From Tricholomella constricta (lineage: Eukaryota; Basidiomycota; Agaricomycetes; Agaricales; Lyophyllaceae), in assembly GCA_013368375.1 (NCBI GenBank), contig JAACJP010000003.1:1302001-1366000 (forward strand): 64,000 nucleotides of DNA, in the 5' to 3' direction. The notes under the pieces are model-generated. The model searched no databases. It was not told where the DNA came from and saw nothing but the letters and a program-made list of their open reading frames with translations. Positions 22,349-33,358 of this stretch are shown in pieces. Every line of letters begins with the position of its first letter. Position 1 is the first letter of the stretch. A program made the translations under genes and the position numbers.

Positions 22349-24501
22349 ATGGCAGGTACTCGTCGTTTCTCTCAAATCTCAGACGACCCTACTTCGCCGG
22401 AGTCGAGTATTGGAGTTTTTACAAACAGCAGGTGAGTAATTCTTGACACAACGTAGCGACACTCGTTTTGACGCGAAACTGGTCTTTAGATCAAGCTTGG
22501 GGAGGAGTATGAACGGTATGACCGACAACGTTGTTCGTAGTGGCCGCGTCGCTTGAACGGAGTTGTGCAAATTTCAAGGCAATGGACGCGAAACCAAACG
22601 GCGCAAGACAGCTGGCCTTAATTCTCGATTTGACCGCATGGTCGAAGCAATGAATGCGACCCACCATTCTCCAATTAAATCTGGACGACGTCGGACGCAT
22701 ACAGCCAGCTCATCTAGTGCCTCCGAACCGCCCAACATGGACGCATATAATGGGCTGGAAAAAGGGTGCCTAGGAAAGGGTTTCTCTCTTATCAAAATGA
22801 AGCCTCCGGCTGCATCTAGCAGTAGTGTTACGATGTCGAACGTGGAAGAGGCTGGTGCTTCCAATAAGATATCACAGGTGCGCTGAATCCCGGAAATGGA
22901 CTACTGAATTCACGCGCGGACCGACAGAGTCCGCAAGCCTCAAAAGCCCTACCCGAGTGGCTTTGCTCGACGTTCTCATCTCTGGACGCCAAACATCCAT
23001 TGCGCTTATTGTTACCGAAGGAACCTTTCAGCCCACAAGACACCTCGATAGCTGTCCCCTTTGCTCCCGTGGACCATTCGAACAGTTCGATAGAAGCAGA
23101 ACCTGACTCGATCTTTGCCTTCTCTCCTCATCAACGGTCTGACGCCATGCTCGATGACCATCCGACCAACCAGATCGACGTCAATGAGGATGCACACCAT
23201 TTGCTCCTCTCAACTGGCGTTCCACGATCTCCACCTGTGGACCAGGAGGACACGCTTCCGTATCAATCACGGCCACCAAACTGCGACCATCTGTCTTCGG
23301 CTCTTGTTATGAAGCCCTTCTCGACCTCCCATTCCACCTCTGTTTTATCATCCGTGCCTGTCCATCGTTCAACTTTTGGTGGTGATCAAGTGGGCGCTCA
23401 AGGTCTGAATATACTCCCCGGCTTAGACGACCTGGATTTCGTTCCTTTTTCAACACCTGGACCGGGATCGACGCTATCATTGGCATCTGACACAGCACCC
23501 CAAGGTCCTTCTCCTAATTTTGAACTTTACCCCCAGGATTGCTTCACAGATATGAATGACTCTGCTCTATCTCTTCGCATCTCACCTTTCTCTACGCTGG
23601 GACCGACAGCGTCTCATACCACCCAACCAGCTTCTTCAGACGGCCCATCCTTCTGTCTGCCGGTAGACTCATGCTTACCACCATACAATGCTGCACCCTC
23701 TGACCCAGCTCCTGCCTACTCGTCTGATGATATACCCGAATACAGCTACTATGAAGACCACTGTCTAACCGACGACACAGGCTCTGAACCACCTCTGGAC
23801 CAGCTTTTGTTCGATGCTTCTCATCTGCCCAATGTTTTTGCAACTCCTGGTCCTGGATACTGTGCACCCCGGCCCATATACTTCGACTCTCCGATAGAAG
23901 ACCCGTCTGACTCAGATCCATTGCAGCCAGGATATGAGATTGATTACGGTACCATAGACTTTCAGTGGGAACCGTTTAACAGGAAAGGCATTGACGATGA
24001 ACGACGGATGCCTGGCACTGGCCCCCACCACGAGATATACGACACACCGAGCCTTCGTCAGGCAGTTCAGGAACCCGAGCTTCAATACGCTGACGATGCA
24101 CGTTCAAATTTTGCTCTGGCACCAGAACACCTGCCTTCGCCGAGTCCGTTCCGATTCTCCTCCTATTCCGACCCGTCAAAACATGTCTTTCTCTCACCGC
24201 TTACTCACGAACTAGCACTTCAAGCTGAACATCAACATACGCCGGAACCACAACAGCCTGCGCCAGTGTTTGCCCCTGCTCCTGGAATTTTTATCTCACC
24301 CCTCCGTGGAAAGTCCAATTCACCTCCTGTGACTGTGCGTCCTGTCTATCGCATGTCTCCACTGCTTATCATCGTTTGCACACGTAGCAAACAACCTTGG
24401 ATGAAACGAGCGTGGGATTGCAGCGTCTCACCCAAAACAAGAGGCCTTCCAACTCCCAAGGGTCAGATGATAGTATCGAGTCGTGGCGGGATGTGGAGTA
24501 A
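22349..24501 (+). CDS. Ser/Pro-rich low-complexity protein, unknown function
   Basis: Not recognised. Five exons (22349-22431, 22490-22515, 22579-22877, 22928-24334, 24388-24501) give about 642 aa, starting MAGTRRFSQISDD and ending GSDDSIESWRDVE. Visible features are an early basic cluster (ETKRRKTAG) that could be a nuclear signal; three spaced copies of an F-(S/A)-T-x-G-P motif (PFSTPGPGS, PFSTLGPTA, VFATPGPGY); and an acidic, Tyr/Asp-rich middle (DDIPEYSYYEDHC). No membrane segment or enzyme motif is visible. The last intron (24335-24387) is inferred because it restores a well-formed C-terminus; without it the frame runs on in unlikely sequence to 24538. A nuclear disordered protein is a guess. 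Confidence 0.65.
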
Positions 24502-24658
24502 TGCGGGAGTGTGTGGTATTAGTGCCACCTGTGCATAATGATTCCAGCAACTCGTTTTCTCAGACGTGTATGTGTTCACGTACACGACGCCATGTTTCGA
24601 ATCAATTCAAATTCAAGGACACGTCTTGTGACTCCCTGAATTAATCTCGAATGCTTCT

Positions 24659-24898
24659 TTACCTCCTTTCTCCTTCTGCTTGACGTACTGAGCACCGGCG
24701 GTTTTTCAGGTGTACCACGTTCCCTTCCTCTAGGGCTTTAGCATGGAGGAACAAAAATGACCCTGTCACCAAACGCAACGGGGGATAGACCTTGAAGACA
24801 CGAGGAGGTGAAGGCGGCATCACTTCTATGGATTTACCCGAATAGTATCCAGTCATGAAAAAGATCTCGAATATTTTGCTATTCCCTTCGCCAAGCAT
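24659..24898 (-). CDS. Possible small protein, unknown (weak)
   Basis: A 79-codon frame, beginning MLGEGNSKIFEIFFMTGYYS, with a mildly hydrophobic block LRLVTGSFLFLHAKALEEG. It lies in the gap between two convergent genes. The composition is protein-like, but the start may be an internal exon, and there is no family I recognise. It may instead be the 3' untranslated region of either neighbour. Confidence 0.25.
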   Translation of the reverse strand: MLGEGNSKIFEIFFMTGYYSGKSIEVMPPSPPRVFKVYPPLRLVTGSFLFLHAKALEEGNVVHLKNRRCSVRQAEGERR

Positions 24899-25219
24899 GC
24901 GCAGTACGCGGTGACTTCATACATCTTTGCGCCCCAATAGTCTGAGACTCTACCTTTTCATCTCTCCTCTTATTTATGCCGTACGTTCTTCTTCCAAATC
25001 ACCTCCACGTATTTACTTTACATAAGTACGTCTTCAGGCCTCTAAGCTGGCGGCACAAGCAACAGTGAAAATAATAGACTTTATTCCATTCCATCTCTTC
25101 TTAATTACGAACATGGGCTGCGCGTGTAGTGTAGTGGGTATCATGAGGTGAACAGCGACAACAAGGATAGCAATATGATGAAGAGGGGCTTCGGCTCTAT
25201 TCCCTGGCGACGACAACGC

Positions 25220-26074
25220 TCACCAGCCAACTTCTCCGCCGACGTAAGGCTCTACGACAACGCCGGACGAACCCTTCTCCTTCCTAAGGACGTGGCGCTC
25301 TAGAGAGTATACTTCGTAAGAATTGGCGGCGAGCCTCATAGCTTTGATATGATGGGGGCGCCAGTTTGCGGCGACGGCGTGCTGACGGCTCTGCCATATG
25401 CACGTCGCGAGGTTCATCCCGGTGTTTTGATTAGGAAGTCCGTACCAGTAGAGGATCAACTGCAAATATTGGTAAGCACAAAGAAAACTTGGAATGGAGT
25501 GGACGACTTACCCCGCCGTTGCGTATTGCCTCTTCGTGTGCAAGCTTATCAGCATCGTATAGTGCTGGGGGGAGAGTGTGGCGTCAGTGCTTCGTCGAGA
25601 CGGGATGTTAAAAAATGATGACCAACCTCCGCCGTCACTCCCTGCTTTTCGCTTGCTTCGGAAAACAACACAGTACCACTCGCGCTCCTCGTGTTCTGGA
25701 AGCACCAGCTGGGACCAGTTAAATGCCTCGGCGTATGGTTTGTTGACGTAATCCGCGTCCAGGGGCGTAAAGCGATGTAGCGCTTTGTGGAGTGAGAGAG
25801 AGGCAGGGTCAATATCTGGGAGGCGCGTTTCCGTAACAAGTGGTGGGTGGTCTAACGAGATGGGCTCGGACGGGTACCTGTCGGGTAGTGAGGAAAGCAG
25901 GGGCGGCAGGTAAAGGATGGGAGCCTGCGGGCGCGTGAGGCTGGTGGAGTTGAAGGAGGGCAGTTCATGGGGGTCTCGCTCAGCAGATTCTACTGTCAGA
26001 GAAACAGACAAGGTGACAGGCCCAGCCTGACGGAGGTGCGCAGGATGTGGCGGGTGAGTGTATGTGAGGCTCAT
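25220..26074 (-). CDS. UPF0643 family fungal protein
   Basis: Conserved fungal protein of unknown biochemical role. Three exons: MSLTYTHPPHPAHLRQ through YCVVFRSKRKAGSDGGG, a short exon LYDADKLAHEEAIRNGG, then LILYWYGLPNQNTGMNLATC onward to YVGGEVGW. The diagnostic C-terminal block is LATCIWQSRQHAVAA followed by RPHHIKAMRLAANSYEVYSL, as in the S. pombe UPF0643 protein. No signal peptide or membrane segment is visible. The stop is at 25220-25222. The gene is divergent from the complex I subunit gene, with about 530 bp between the start codons. Confidence 0.75.
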
Positions 26075-26606
26075 GGTGCGGAAGCAGGATCCTTCCTAGC
26101 AATCGGAATGCAGAGTGTGAGGGGGGCAAGAACGAGCTCTGTAAAGGCCGAAGTTTATTTTATACCGGATGACAAAAAACGTTACCTGCCAATGGCGACA
26201 TGTAATAATTGCGCCATTGGGCGTATTGAAATGACGATCGAGCCGCGGCACAAAATTTCATCCGCAGACCGTACAACTGTACCCTTCTGGCTTCCAGGGA
26301 TGGATATACTATGGATCGAAGTAGTTTAGACGACTTGTCGCCAAGGTGCTCTGCCGTAGCCTCAGGAATGTGTTTTTAGCAGTCTTACTAAGATGAGAAG
26401 GGGTTATAACGCAACGCGCAACGGAACATATCGGCAAATTGTATTCCTGGGAGAGAGACTGTAGACACAACAAGAACGCCAGAAAGCCACACAACGGGGT
26501 TGATAGAATGAAGGGTCTTCAAGACTTCAAGTAATAAAATTGAAGAGGTCCGGATTTGGCCGACAAACAAGAACCAAACAAGTTCTCGAATCATCCACGT
26601 CCGACC
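26075..26606. other. Divergent promoter region
   Basis: Intergenic stretch between the UPF0643 and complex I subunit genes. No additional gene is supported. An in-frame upstream ATG at 26556 could extend the complex I protein by 17 residues. Confidence 0.4.
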
Positions 26607-27289
26607 ATGGCGAGCAAGAAAGCGGCCGAGTCGACGCTCTACCATCTCAACCCACGCGGCTTTTGGAAGAAATTCCGTCAGTTCTATGAACTAATAGCTT
26701 GCTTCGTGCTCACAATTTGGTGCCAGGCGATGCTGTTGTCGTGAACCCCGCAATCTCGACGGGCCTTCCCATTGCAAGCGTCAATCGTCGCCCCCAACCT
26801 GCGTCACGACCGGAGAAATACAGTACACCCGCAACAAAAGGTATGGCCTTCAAGATGTCTTCTCGGGTCGTGCTCATTCTGTATGCCGACAGCCTCCGAC
26901 CCCGCACAGAACCCGTACTGGAAACGGGACGTCCGACGCGCATATCCCCAGCTTTCGGTCATCACCCAGGATGACTTATCAGCCTTGTTGATTGAGCATT
27001 CCGAAAATCGGCCGTGCGTGCATTTTCAACGATTCATGTCGTCGTAATGACCCAGCACACCTACAGTATCGCTGCGCCTTCCGAAGATAATTCTGAAGTC
27101 CCTGTGGTGACTAAAGTATCTGTTGACCTCACCGAAGCTATCGCTTCCATTACGACCACGCAGAAGGTGTACTCCGAGTCACGCCTGCCACCTGCTCTCC
27201 CTGTCCCTCACAAACGTTGGATTCCTGTGCGCGCCCCCGACGCACCTCATGACCCTCATGCATATTTCCCCATGCATTTATACCGATAG
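26607..27289 (+). CDS. NADH:ubiquinone oxidoreductase 21-kDa-type subunit (fungal complex I accessory)
   Basis: Probable accessory subunit of mitochondrial complex I. Four exons (26607-26676, 26727-26840, 26893-27013, 27067-27289) give about 175 aa. The recognisable blocks are STLYHLNPRGFWKKFR, VVNPAISTGLP, DPAQNPYWKRDVRRAYPQLS and VITQDD, in the order seen in fungal 21-kDa complex I subunits. The C-terminus is KRWIPVRAPDAPHDPHAYFP. The third intron is taken as 27014-27066 because this keeps frame and has a typical 53-nt length. Recognition rests on the GFWKKFR and NPYWKRDVRRAYP blocks recalled from the family, so the exact subunit name is tentative. Confidence 0.6.
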
Positions 27290-27561
27290 GCGTGGTCATG
27301 ACAATGCAGCTTGGGCGTCGTACTGAACTCAATAGATGGAATTGGAATAAAATTCACACTGATAAACGACGGGTGCAAGATTGGAGGCATCAAAATCTCT
27401 CCGGAAAGTTTTCTACCAATGCTTAAACTGTAATGCCCACAGACACACTCTTATTGCTGATGTTTTCAATTGTTTTTGATCTTTGAAGAGTCGTTCAGCA
27501 CACGGCCATGAAACTCGCCAAAAGGAAGCCGTATATATTGTATCACAATAATCACATTCAT

Positions 27562-28316
27562 TTACATATTCGCTTGTTCTATCATCTCCTCTGTAGGGAA
27601 CTTGGAAAACGCATCCTTCAACTTATCCAAAGGTGCCGCCATCAAACCCACAACGGTTTCAAAGGGTGGCTTATCGGGTGCTGAAGGATGAGACCTGTAA
27701 ATAAAGCGAGGACATCAGCTGAAGCAATTCAGCGTCAAAACACGGTGTTTTCAAACCTGGTTGGAACAAATTTCTTTGTCCTCGTAAATTTGGAAGCCGC
27801 AGCCATGCTAGCTTCCTTGCCAATGGCCGATTCCAAGGCGGGAAAATCCTCGCCCTCTTCACTCTTGATGTGCTCATTCAAGTGATCCATTATATCCTTG
27901 AGCAGGTCCGCATGCTCCGGCGTTCCCGGGTTCAAAGATTCCAGACGGTAGAGTCTTTCTTTGACGGCCTTTGGTTGCAGAATTGTCAGACAGGCAGTTG
28001 AGTCAGCGGTCCTGGCATACCTGGTGATCCGCGCGATCATGGTCGGCGATTTTGGTGCCTTTCTCGCCGAGACTCGATTCCAGCATAGGATAAACAACTA
28101 GCTCCTCGCCAATAGAATGGCGAGCAATCTCCCAAGTGAGTTGCCGAGCCCAGCGCTCTTGCGCATCGGCGTTGCCAGAGGCGTCGACATATTGCTTGTA
28201 ATAACTCTTTATCTGAAGCCACGCCGTAATTAAAGCGTCAAATTGGCTGCAAGATGACTTGGAGCTACCTCGTGGTGGTCCTGCTTGATTGCATCGATCA
28301 GGGTTTGTTGAGACAT
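27562..28316 (-). CDS. Hemerythrin-like HHE cation-binding domain protein
   Basis: Small four-helix di-iron-type protein. The start MSQQTLIDAIKQDHHE splices across a GT-AG intron into IKSYYKQYVDASGN, giving the canonical first helix D-x3-x2-HHE. The other ligand motifs follow: RHSIGEELVVYPMLE, KIADHDRADHQ, DIMDHLNEHIKSEEGEDFPALE. It ends APLDKLKDAFSKFP, stop TAA at 27564-27562. The ATG at 28371 opens a longer frame but would skip the conserved HHE helix, so 28316 is preferred. Members bind iron or oxygen or act in redox and stress responses; the specific role here is unknown. Confidence 0.8.
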
Positions 28317-28566
28317 GAGGCGAAAATGTGTAGATATGGGTTGACGGTACGTCAAGAAGAGAGTGATTCATCTGAACGACGGGCTATATAGGTGTTACTG
28401 GATGACGATGCCATGACGAGGGCTAGGTCATATCTCCAGGAATGATGTATTGATGACGACGCTAGGACTCACCAGTCGCGATTGTCCTCGAGTTCCATAT
28501 ATGGACAGGTGTTATTTGCTCAAATGTGCCCCGACGAACGATTTTCAACACGTGCAAACATAGAAA

Positions 28567-30116
28567 TGTCTGGTGCACCACCATCTGCAGCTGCAGGCGC
28601 GTCCGCAGGCGCTCAAGCTGCAGCCTTTGCAGACGATCCCAGGTGCGCGAAACATTATAAAACTGCCCAAATATTCTCAGTCTAACTGATCTATTTCTCG
28701 ATGCAGGATATATTTCTCGAAAACTGCGAATACATGGAGACTGGAACAAGATGATGGCACGGAGCTGGAATACGATGCTGCCAAAGGAGCTTGGATACCT
28801 TTAGTATGTGCCTTGTTGCGTAGTTTGATAAATCTCGCGTTAAATCGCCACAGGTCGACGAGGATCTCGTCAAACGCCAGCAAGCCGCGTACGCTGTTGC
28901 CGGTGTCGACGAGGAGGTAAGTGCGGCACAGCTTCATCAATCAATCCAGAATTAAAGGTATACCTGCTTGGAATAGACTCCGGCTGCGCCCGTGCTAGCC
29001 CGCGAGAACAAAAAGCGAAAGGAGCCCGAGGACTACACATCCGCCACGCCGCTTTCAGAGGCCGGGCCATCCATTAAACGCGGCCGGAACGACAAGCGGG
29101 ACAAGGATCGTCCACCCACCGAACGAAAGTCCAAAAACACCGCCGTATACGTGAGAGGGCTGCCCCTGGACACCGAGCCCGATGAGCTGGTGGAGCGGTT
29201 CTCCAGGTGCGGCGTGATCGAGGAGGACGACGAGGGCGAGCCCAAGGTGAAGATGTACGCGAAGGAGGACGGGACGTTCAATGGAGACGCACTGGTGGTG
29301 TACTTCAAGGAAGATTCCGTGTCGCTGGCCCTCAATATCCTCGACGACGCGGAGTTGCGCTTTGGCGACGCGTCGACGGTCATGAAAGTGACGAAAGCAG
29401 ATTTCGCGCACAAGGAGAAGAATGCTGGGGGACAGGAGCAGAAACCGCGAAAAACGATGGACAAGAAGAAGGCGTCTCGGCGTATAGGGAAAATGCAAAA
29501 GTACGTGAAATATTGCTCTACTTGACGCTAACTGAGTCTTTCCAGGAAACTATTGGAGTGGGATGACGAAGATGGTTTTGGACCGATGATCGAACCAGAA
29601 GACAACGCCGCTAGCGCGGCATACCAGAACGCCAGGGTGGTCGTCTTAAAACATATGTTCACTCTTGAAGAGCTAGCAGAAGACGCCGCGCTGCTTCTCG
29701 ACTTGAAGGAAGATGTACGAGAGGAATGTGCGTCGTTGGGTGATGTTACGAACGTCGTCTTGTATGATGTGAGTACTGAACATGCATATTGCGAGCCGCG
29801 CTAAGTAACCTCGATGAGAACAGAAGGAGAAGGATGGAATTATGACCGTCAAATTCCGGGACCACATTAGCGCACAGGCGTGTCTATTAGTGCGCTCCCT
29901 TCCTTCTTCATGAAATTCTCTCCTCTGACTGAGCTGGGCATCAGAAAATGAATGGCAGATTTTTTGCGGGGCGTCGAATTGAGGCGTCTCTTTTCACTGG
30001 CAAACAAAGATTCAAACGGAGCGGAGCAGGCGACGATCATGAGGACGAAGGCGAAGAAGCCGAGAAGAAGCGTTTGGACGACTTCGCGCAGTGGCTACTT
30101 ACAGAAGGCGACTAAT
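28567..30116 (+). CDS. CUS2: Tat-SF1/Cus2-like U2 snRNP-associated splicing factor
   Basis: RNA-binding protein that assists U2 snRNA folding and prespliceosome assembly in the nucleus. The N-terminal Ala-rich start MSGAPPSAAAGASAGAQ leads to a WW-like block (NTWRLEQDDGTELEYDAAKG). A basic linker (ENKKRKEPED) is followed by RRM1 (NTAVYVRGLPLD; EGEPKVKMYAKEDGTFNGDA) and then a second, UHM-type RRM (VVVLKHMFTLEEL; GIMTVKFRDHISAQACLL; MNGRFFAGRRIEASLF). The tail is acidic (DDFAQWLLTEGD). The two-RRM layout, with GRFFAGRRIEA as the UHM Arg-X-Phe-like region, matches Tat-SF1/Cus2. Spliced from about seven exons; stop TAA at 30114-30116. Confidence 0.85.
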
Positions 30117-30265
30117 CCCAGAGCAATGCCAACTCAAATGAACCTATATGCTTTGTACACTATTCTACACTGTCCACGGCCTATAAAACCTCTATGAAAT
30201 CTATCACCAACAGGAACAGAGGGGTTTCTTGTTAATAATTTCCATCCGCTGCAATAAAACTATCA

Positions 30266-33200
30266 TCAATGGTTGAAGGGCGATCTAGCAGGAAAACAAC
30301 GCACCTCTGCGACAACCGTCCGCTTGTGTGCTACTTCGGGTGTTTGTATCCACTCTATTCCCCGCGCACTCCCTAAACGGCCGGTTGACGGCGACGCCTC
30401 AACATATGACATCGATTTAGACATCACCGCCAGATCCTCCTCCGCAACTGAACTTGCAGACGACGAGACTTCGTGTACCGTGGGGAGAGGGCTCCCAGGT
30501 GGCGAGAACGGCGAGGTGGCTAGGTTGGAGGAAGATGTGACAGGACTGCTCGACCCCTGCTTAGTCTTAGCTGGACGGATGGCAACGCCGACGTCGACTT
30601 CCTCCTCGACAACAGCCTCATCGACTCCAAGTCTCTGCAGGCTGGCCTCCACAGCATCCAACCGCTCTAGGTGCTCCAGAACTGTGACCCCCGTGGTGCC
30701 AGGATGGACTCGTTGGAACTTGGTGGCGAATGAAACCGGCCGTGGCACGCCCGTAGCATCCGTCGATGTCCGCCGCATCGGGGGTGGAAACTCGCCACTG
30801 GAACTGTGACTCCTGGTTCGCTGAGGTAAAGGAACGCTACTGATGGAGGCTCTCGGAGAGGAAGTTGCATTGCCATTTTGAGACTCCAGAAGATCTTCCG
30901 AGATCTCGAGCTCATCGTCCCATACGAGGGCTTTCTTTCTCCTCGTCAATTCCAACGGTCCTGAGAAAATCTCAAAAGAAAGTCCCTCAATGCCTCAACG
31001 CAGCACTTACCCTCATCCTTGAGGTCATGATATCATATGAGCTCACACATACAAGATATAAAATGGATGACACGTACGGAATGCTTGAGAGACTGCACGA
31101 TGTTCCAGGCCTGCCCTGTGGAACTACGTCAGCGCCGTTCGAGAAAGCTTACGAAGCCGGCAAACCTTTGATAACAGCAAGTTGCCGCTACAACAACGAT
31201 ATCAGCAACAGGCTGAGTTGACGTCGATAAAAGGTAAACCTTACCCTGAACATCTTCGGATGGAAATCAGGATCGACAGCAAAGAGTTTCTCAAGTTGAA
31301 AAGTAGTTTCTTCCCACCATGCTTTGGAGGTCAACAATGGGAGGAAATGACTCCGCGTTTTTTCGCTGAACGGTCGTCCAATGATGCTAACGGGAAGGTA
31401 TAGCCAGCCATACGTGTATGAGCGCCAGCCCTGGGGATGTTCGTGAGGAAATGACAGCGAATTGTCAATCGCTGCAATGTGAATATGAGGAGTCCGGGTA
31501 TACTCGGTTTGAGGGAACGAAGATTCTAAAGATACTGGTGAAGTAAAATATGGCGAGGATGTGGTCATGCTGGGAGCACTTGACGAGGCCTCTCTTCTAA
31601 GCTCGCTCATGACGGGCATTCCCTTCCGGACGGAGCGCGAGGGTGCAACATCGACGAGTGTCTTTTCGTGATCTCCTTCGCAATATTTGATCATATAATT
31701 ATCGGCACCACGGTCGGTGTTCAGCATAAGATAATCTGGGGGTAACCTTTATTCAGCGAGCAAGTTCTGATTGCAGAGCTCACAGTCCTTACCCAAAATC
31801 ACAAGCCTGGGATGAAGAGGTAAAAATAATCATTGATCCAGTATGCTGACATAGACTCACTTCTCTAACTCCTCGCGGAAGCTCTTTTGGAGGGTTTGGC
31901 TCCAATAGAAAGGTCGTTCGGAGTTATTTGATTCGCTGGCGTCATACAAAACTCGTTCATCGTCGTAGTCAGAATCATCATAAAGGTCCTCCGTGTCGCC
32001 CGTTCTTCCGCAGACGATCTTGATCGTATTGAGGAAGCGTTTCGAAAAATTACCCTGCCGATGGCTTGAATCGTCGAAAGTATCCGCGATGGCACGTCCT
32101 GGCCATGGATGTTTCCGGAGGAAGTCTGATGCGTCTGTGGATACGATGGCGCCATAAGGAATAGTCGATTATGCCAAGAGAAGAGGTGTGTACCTTGGAA
32201 GCCATGTAGAAAATATTGCATACTACCAATCTTCTCTGGTAGAGGCTTACCCTTCTTGGCCGCATTCCGATCTAGCCAATCATAAAAAAAAGCCTTGACA
32301 CAAAGCCGATTTGAGAACGAGACGCATGGACGAGGGAAGACTTCTCACGGGACTTGACAAGGAAACCAACTGAGTAGGAGGGACGATATGAAGAAAAAGT
32401 CGATCATCCAACAAGGAGGCGGCGGCTTCGGAAATATAACTAAAGAAAGGTCACGGAGGTTCGTTAGGGTTCAGTGGGTTGGTGACTGACCTGAGATTGG
32501 GTATAAGGCATGCCCTTCCGAAGGGAATAATCCATCTGAATTGCCTATGTATCCATTTCGTTGTCTTGAAGATGTGTGCTTAAACTCGTGCTTCAACACA
32601 GGACCGGAGTATGAAATTCACCTTCGGATTCAGACGTCCATAAGGTTCTTCGTCTTTCGGCTTGAAAACGCTATAAACAACTACTGGTGAGCGTTGGTTC
32701 AATGACACCTGATATTTAATGAAGCGTACGCCACTGTTTGAACCCGCCCATCAACCTTTGCGCGAGCAAAGTATGAGCCTGAAGAGCCCTTCGTAATCAT
32801 CTTAGGATGGATGCCTTCTGCAATGGCAGCCTTTACAGATTGCACAATACTAGGCCATTCACTATAAATGGGGAACGAATAGAATGTTTGGAAGCTCACG
32901 CATCATAAGCCTCTTGCGTCATCGGTGATTTATGGTCCAGAGTCTTGACCTTGCAAAGGATGAGCATATATTCGAAATTAAACATAGACTAGAACGCACA
33001 GGCACAGAGAACACGCCAGGTATTATGACTTGTGGTTCGAAAACACTATGCCAGATTGGTTTCCTCTCATGGCTCGGCCCCACCTTCTTCTTCCGCTTCA
33101 CTTTCTGTGCTATTGATTCAGTCCATCTGTAAACCGTGTCAGGTAGTAATGGACCAAGAGGTTGAATAAGACCTGCCGTTTGAAAGCATTGTCTAGCTTC

Positions 33201-33358
33201 TTGAGATCAATGCTTCCTGGACGTCCTGGACGACGAGGGCCACGTGTAGTGGTGATAGGCCTGCTTGAAGAGCCTGGATTGGGTTCTCCGACGTCTGCTT
33301 CCTCGTCCGCCTCATCGATGGACTGTGCAATGGGCGTATAGCCCGACCGGTTCGACAT
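30266..33358 (-). CDS. LSB6: Type II phosphatidylinositol 4-kinase (LSB6/PI4KII)
   Basis: Makes PI4P on endosomal and vacuolar membranes. Start MSNRSGYTPIAQSIDEADEE, followed by a basic Pro/Arg linker. The kinase follows over many short exons: ITKGSSGSYFARAKVDGRV (nucleotide loop), FRWIIPFGRACLIPN, YDWLDRN-like and GSMQYFLHGFQ, DASDFLRKHPWPGR, FYWSQTLQKSFREELEKL, the catalytic loop LMLNTDRGADNYMIKYC (near 31700), and the metal-binding block IHIAAIDNSLSFPHEHP. YTYGWLYLPVS and WWEETTFQLEKLF complete the fold. A Ser-rich C-terminal tail (ELTRRKKALVWDDELE onward) ends at 30266. The catalytic Asp-Arg-Gly and the Asp-Asn-Ser are both present, so the enzyme should be active. Confidence 0.88.

Noticed and set aside
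25034..25216. 60-codon minus-strand frame downstream of the UPF0643 stop
   Set aside because: Lies in the expected 3' UTR of that gene, short and without motif.
29033..29464. 143-codon antisense frame over the Tat-SF1-like gene
   Set aside because: A mirror of the well-supported RRM coding exon; no motif of its own.
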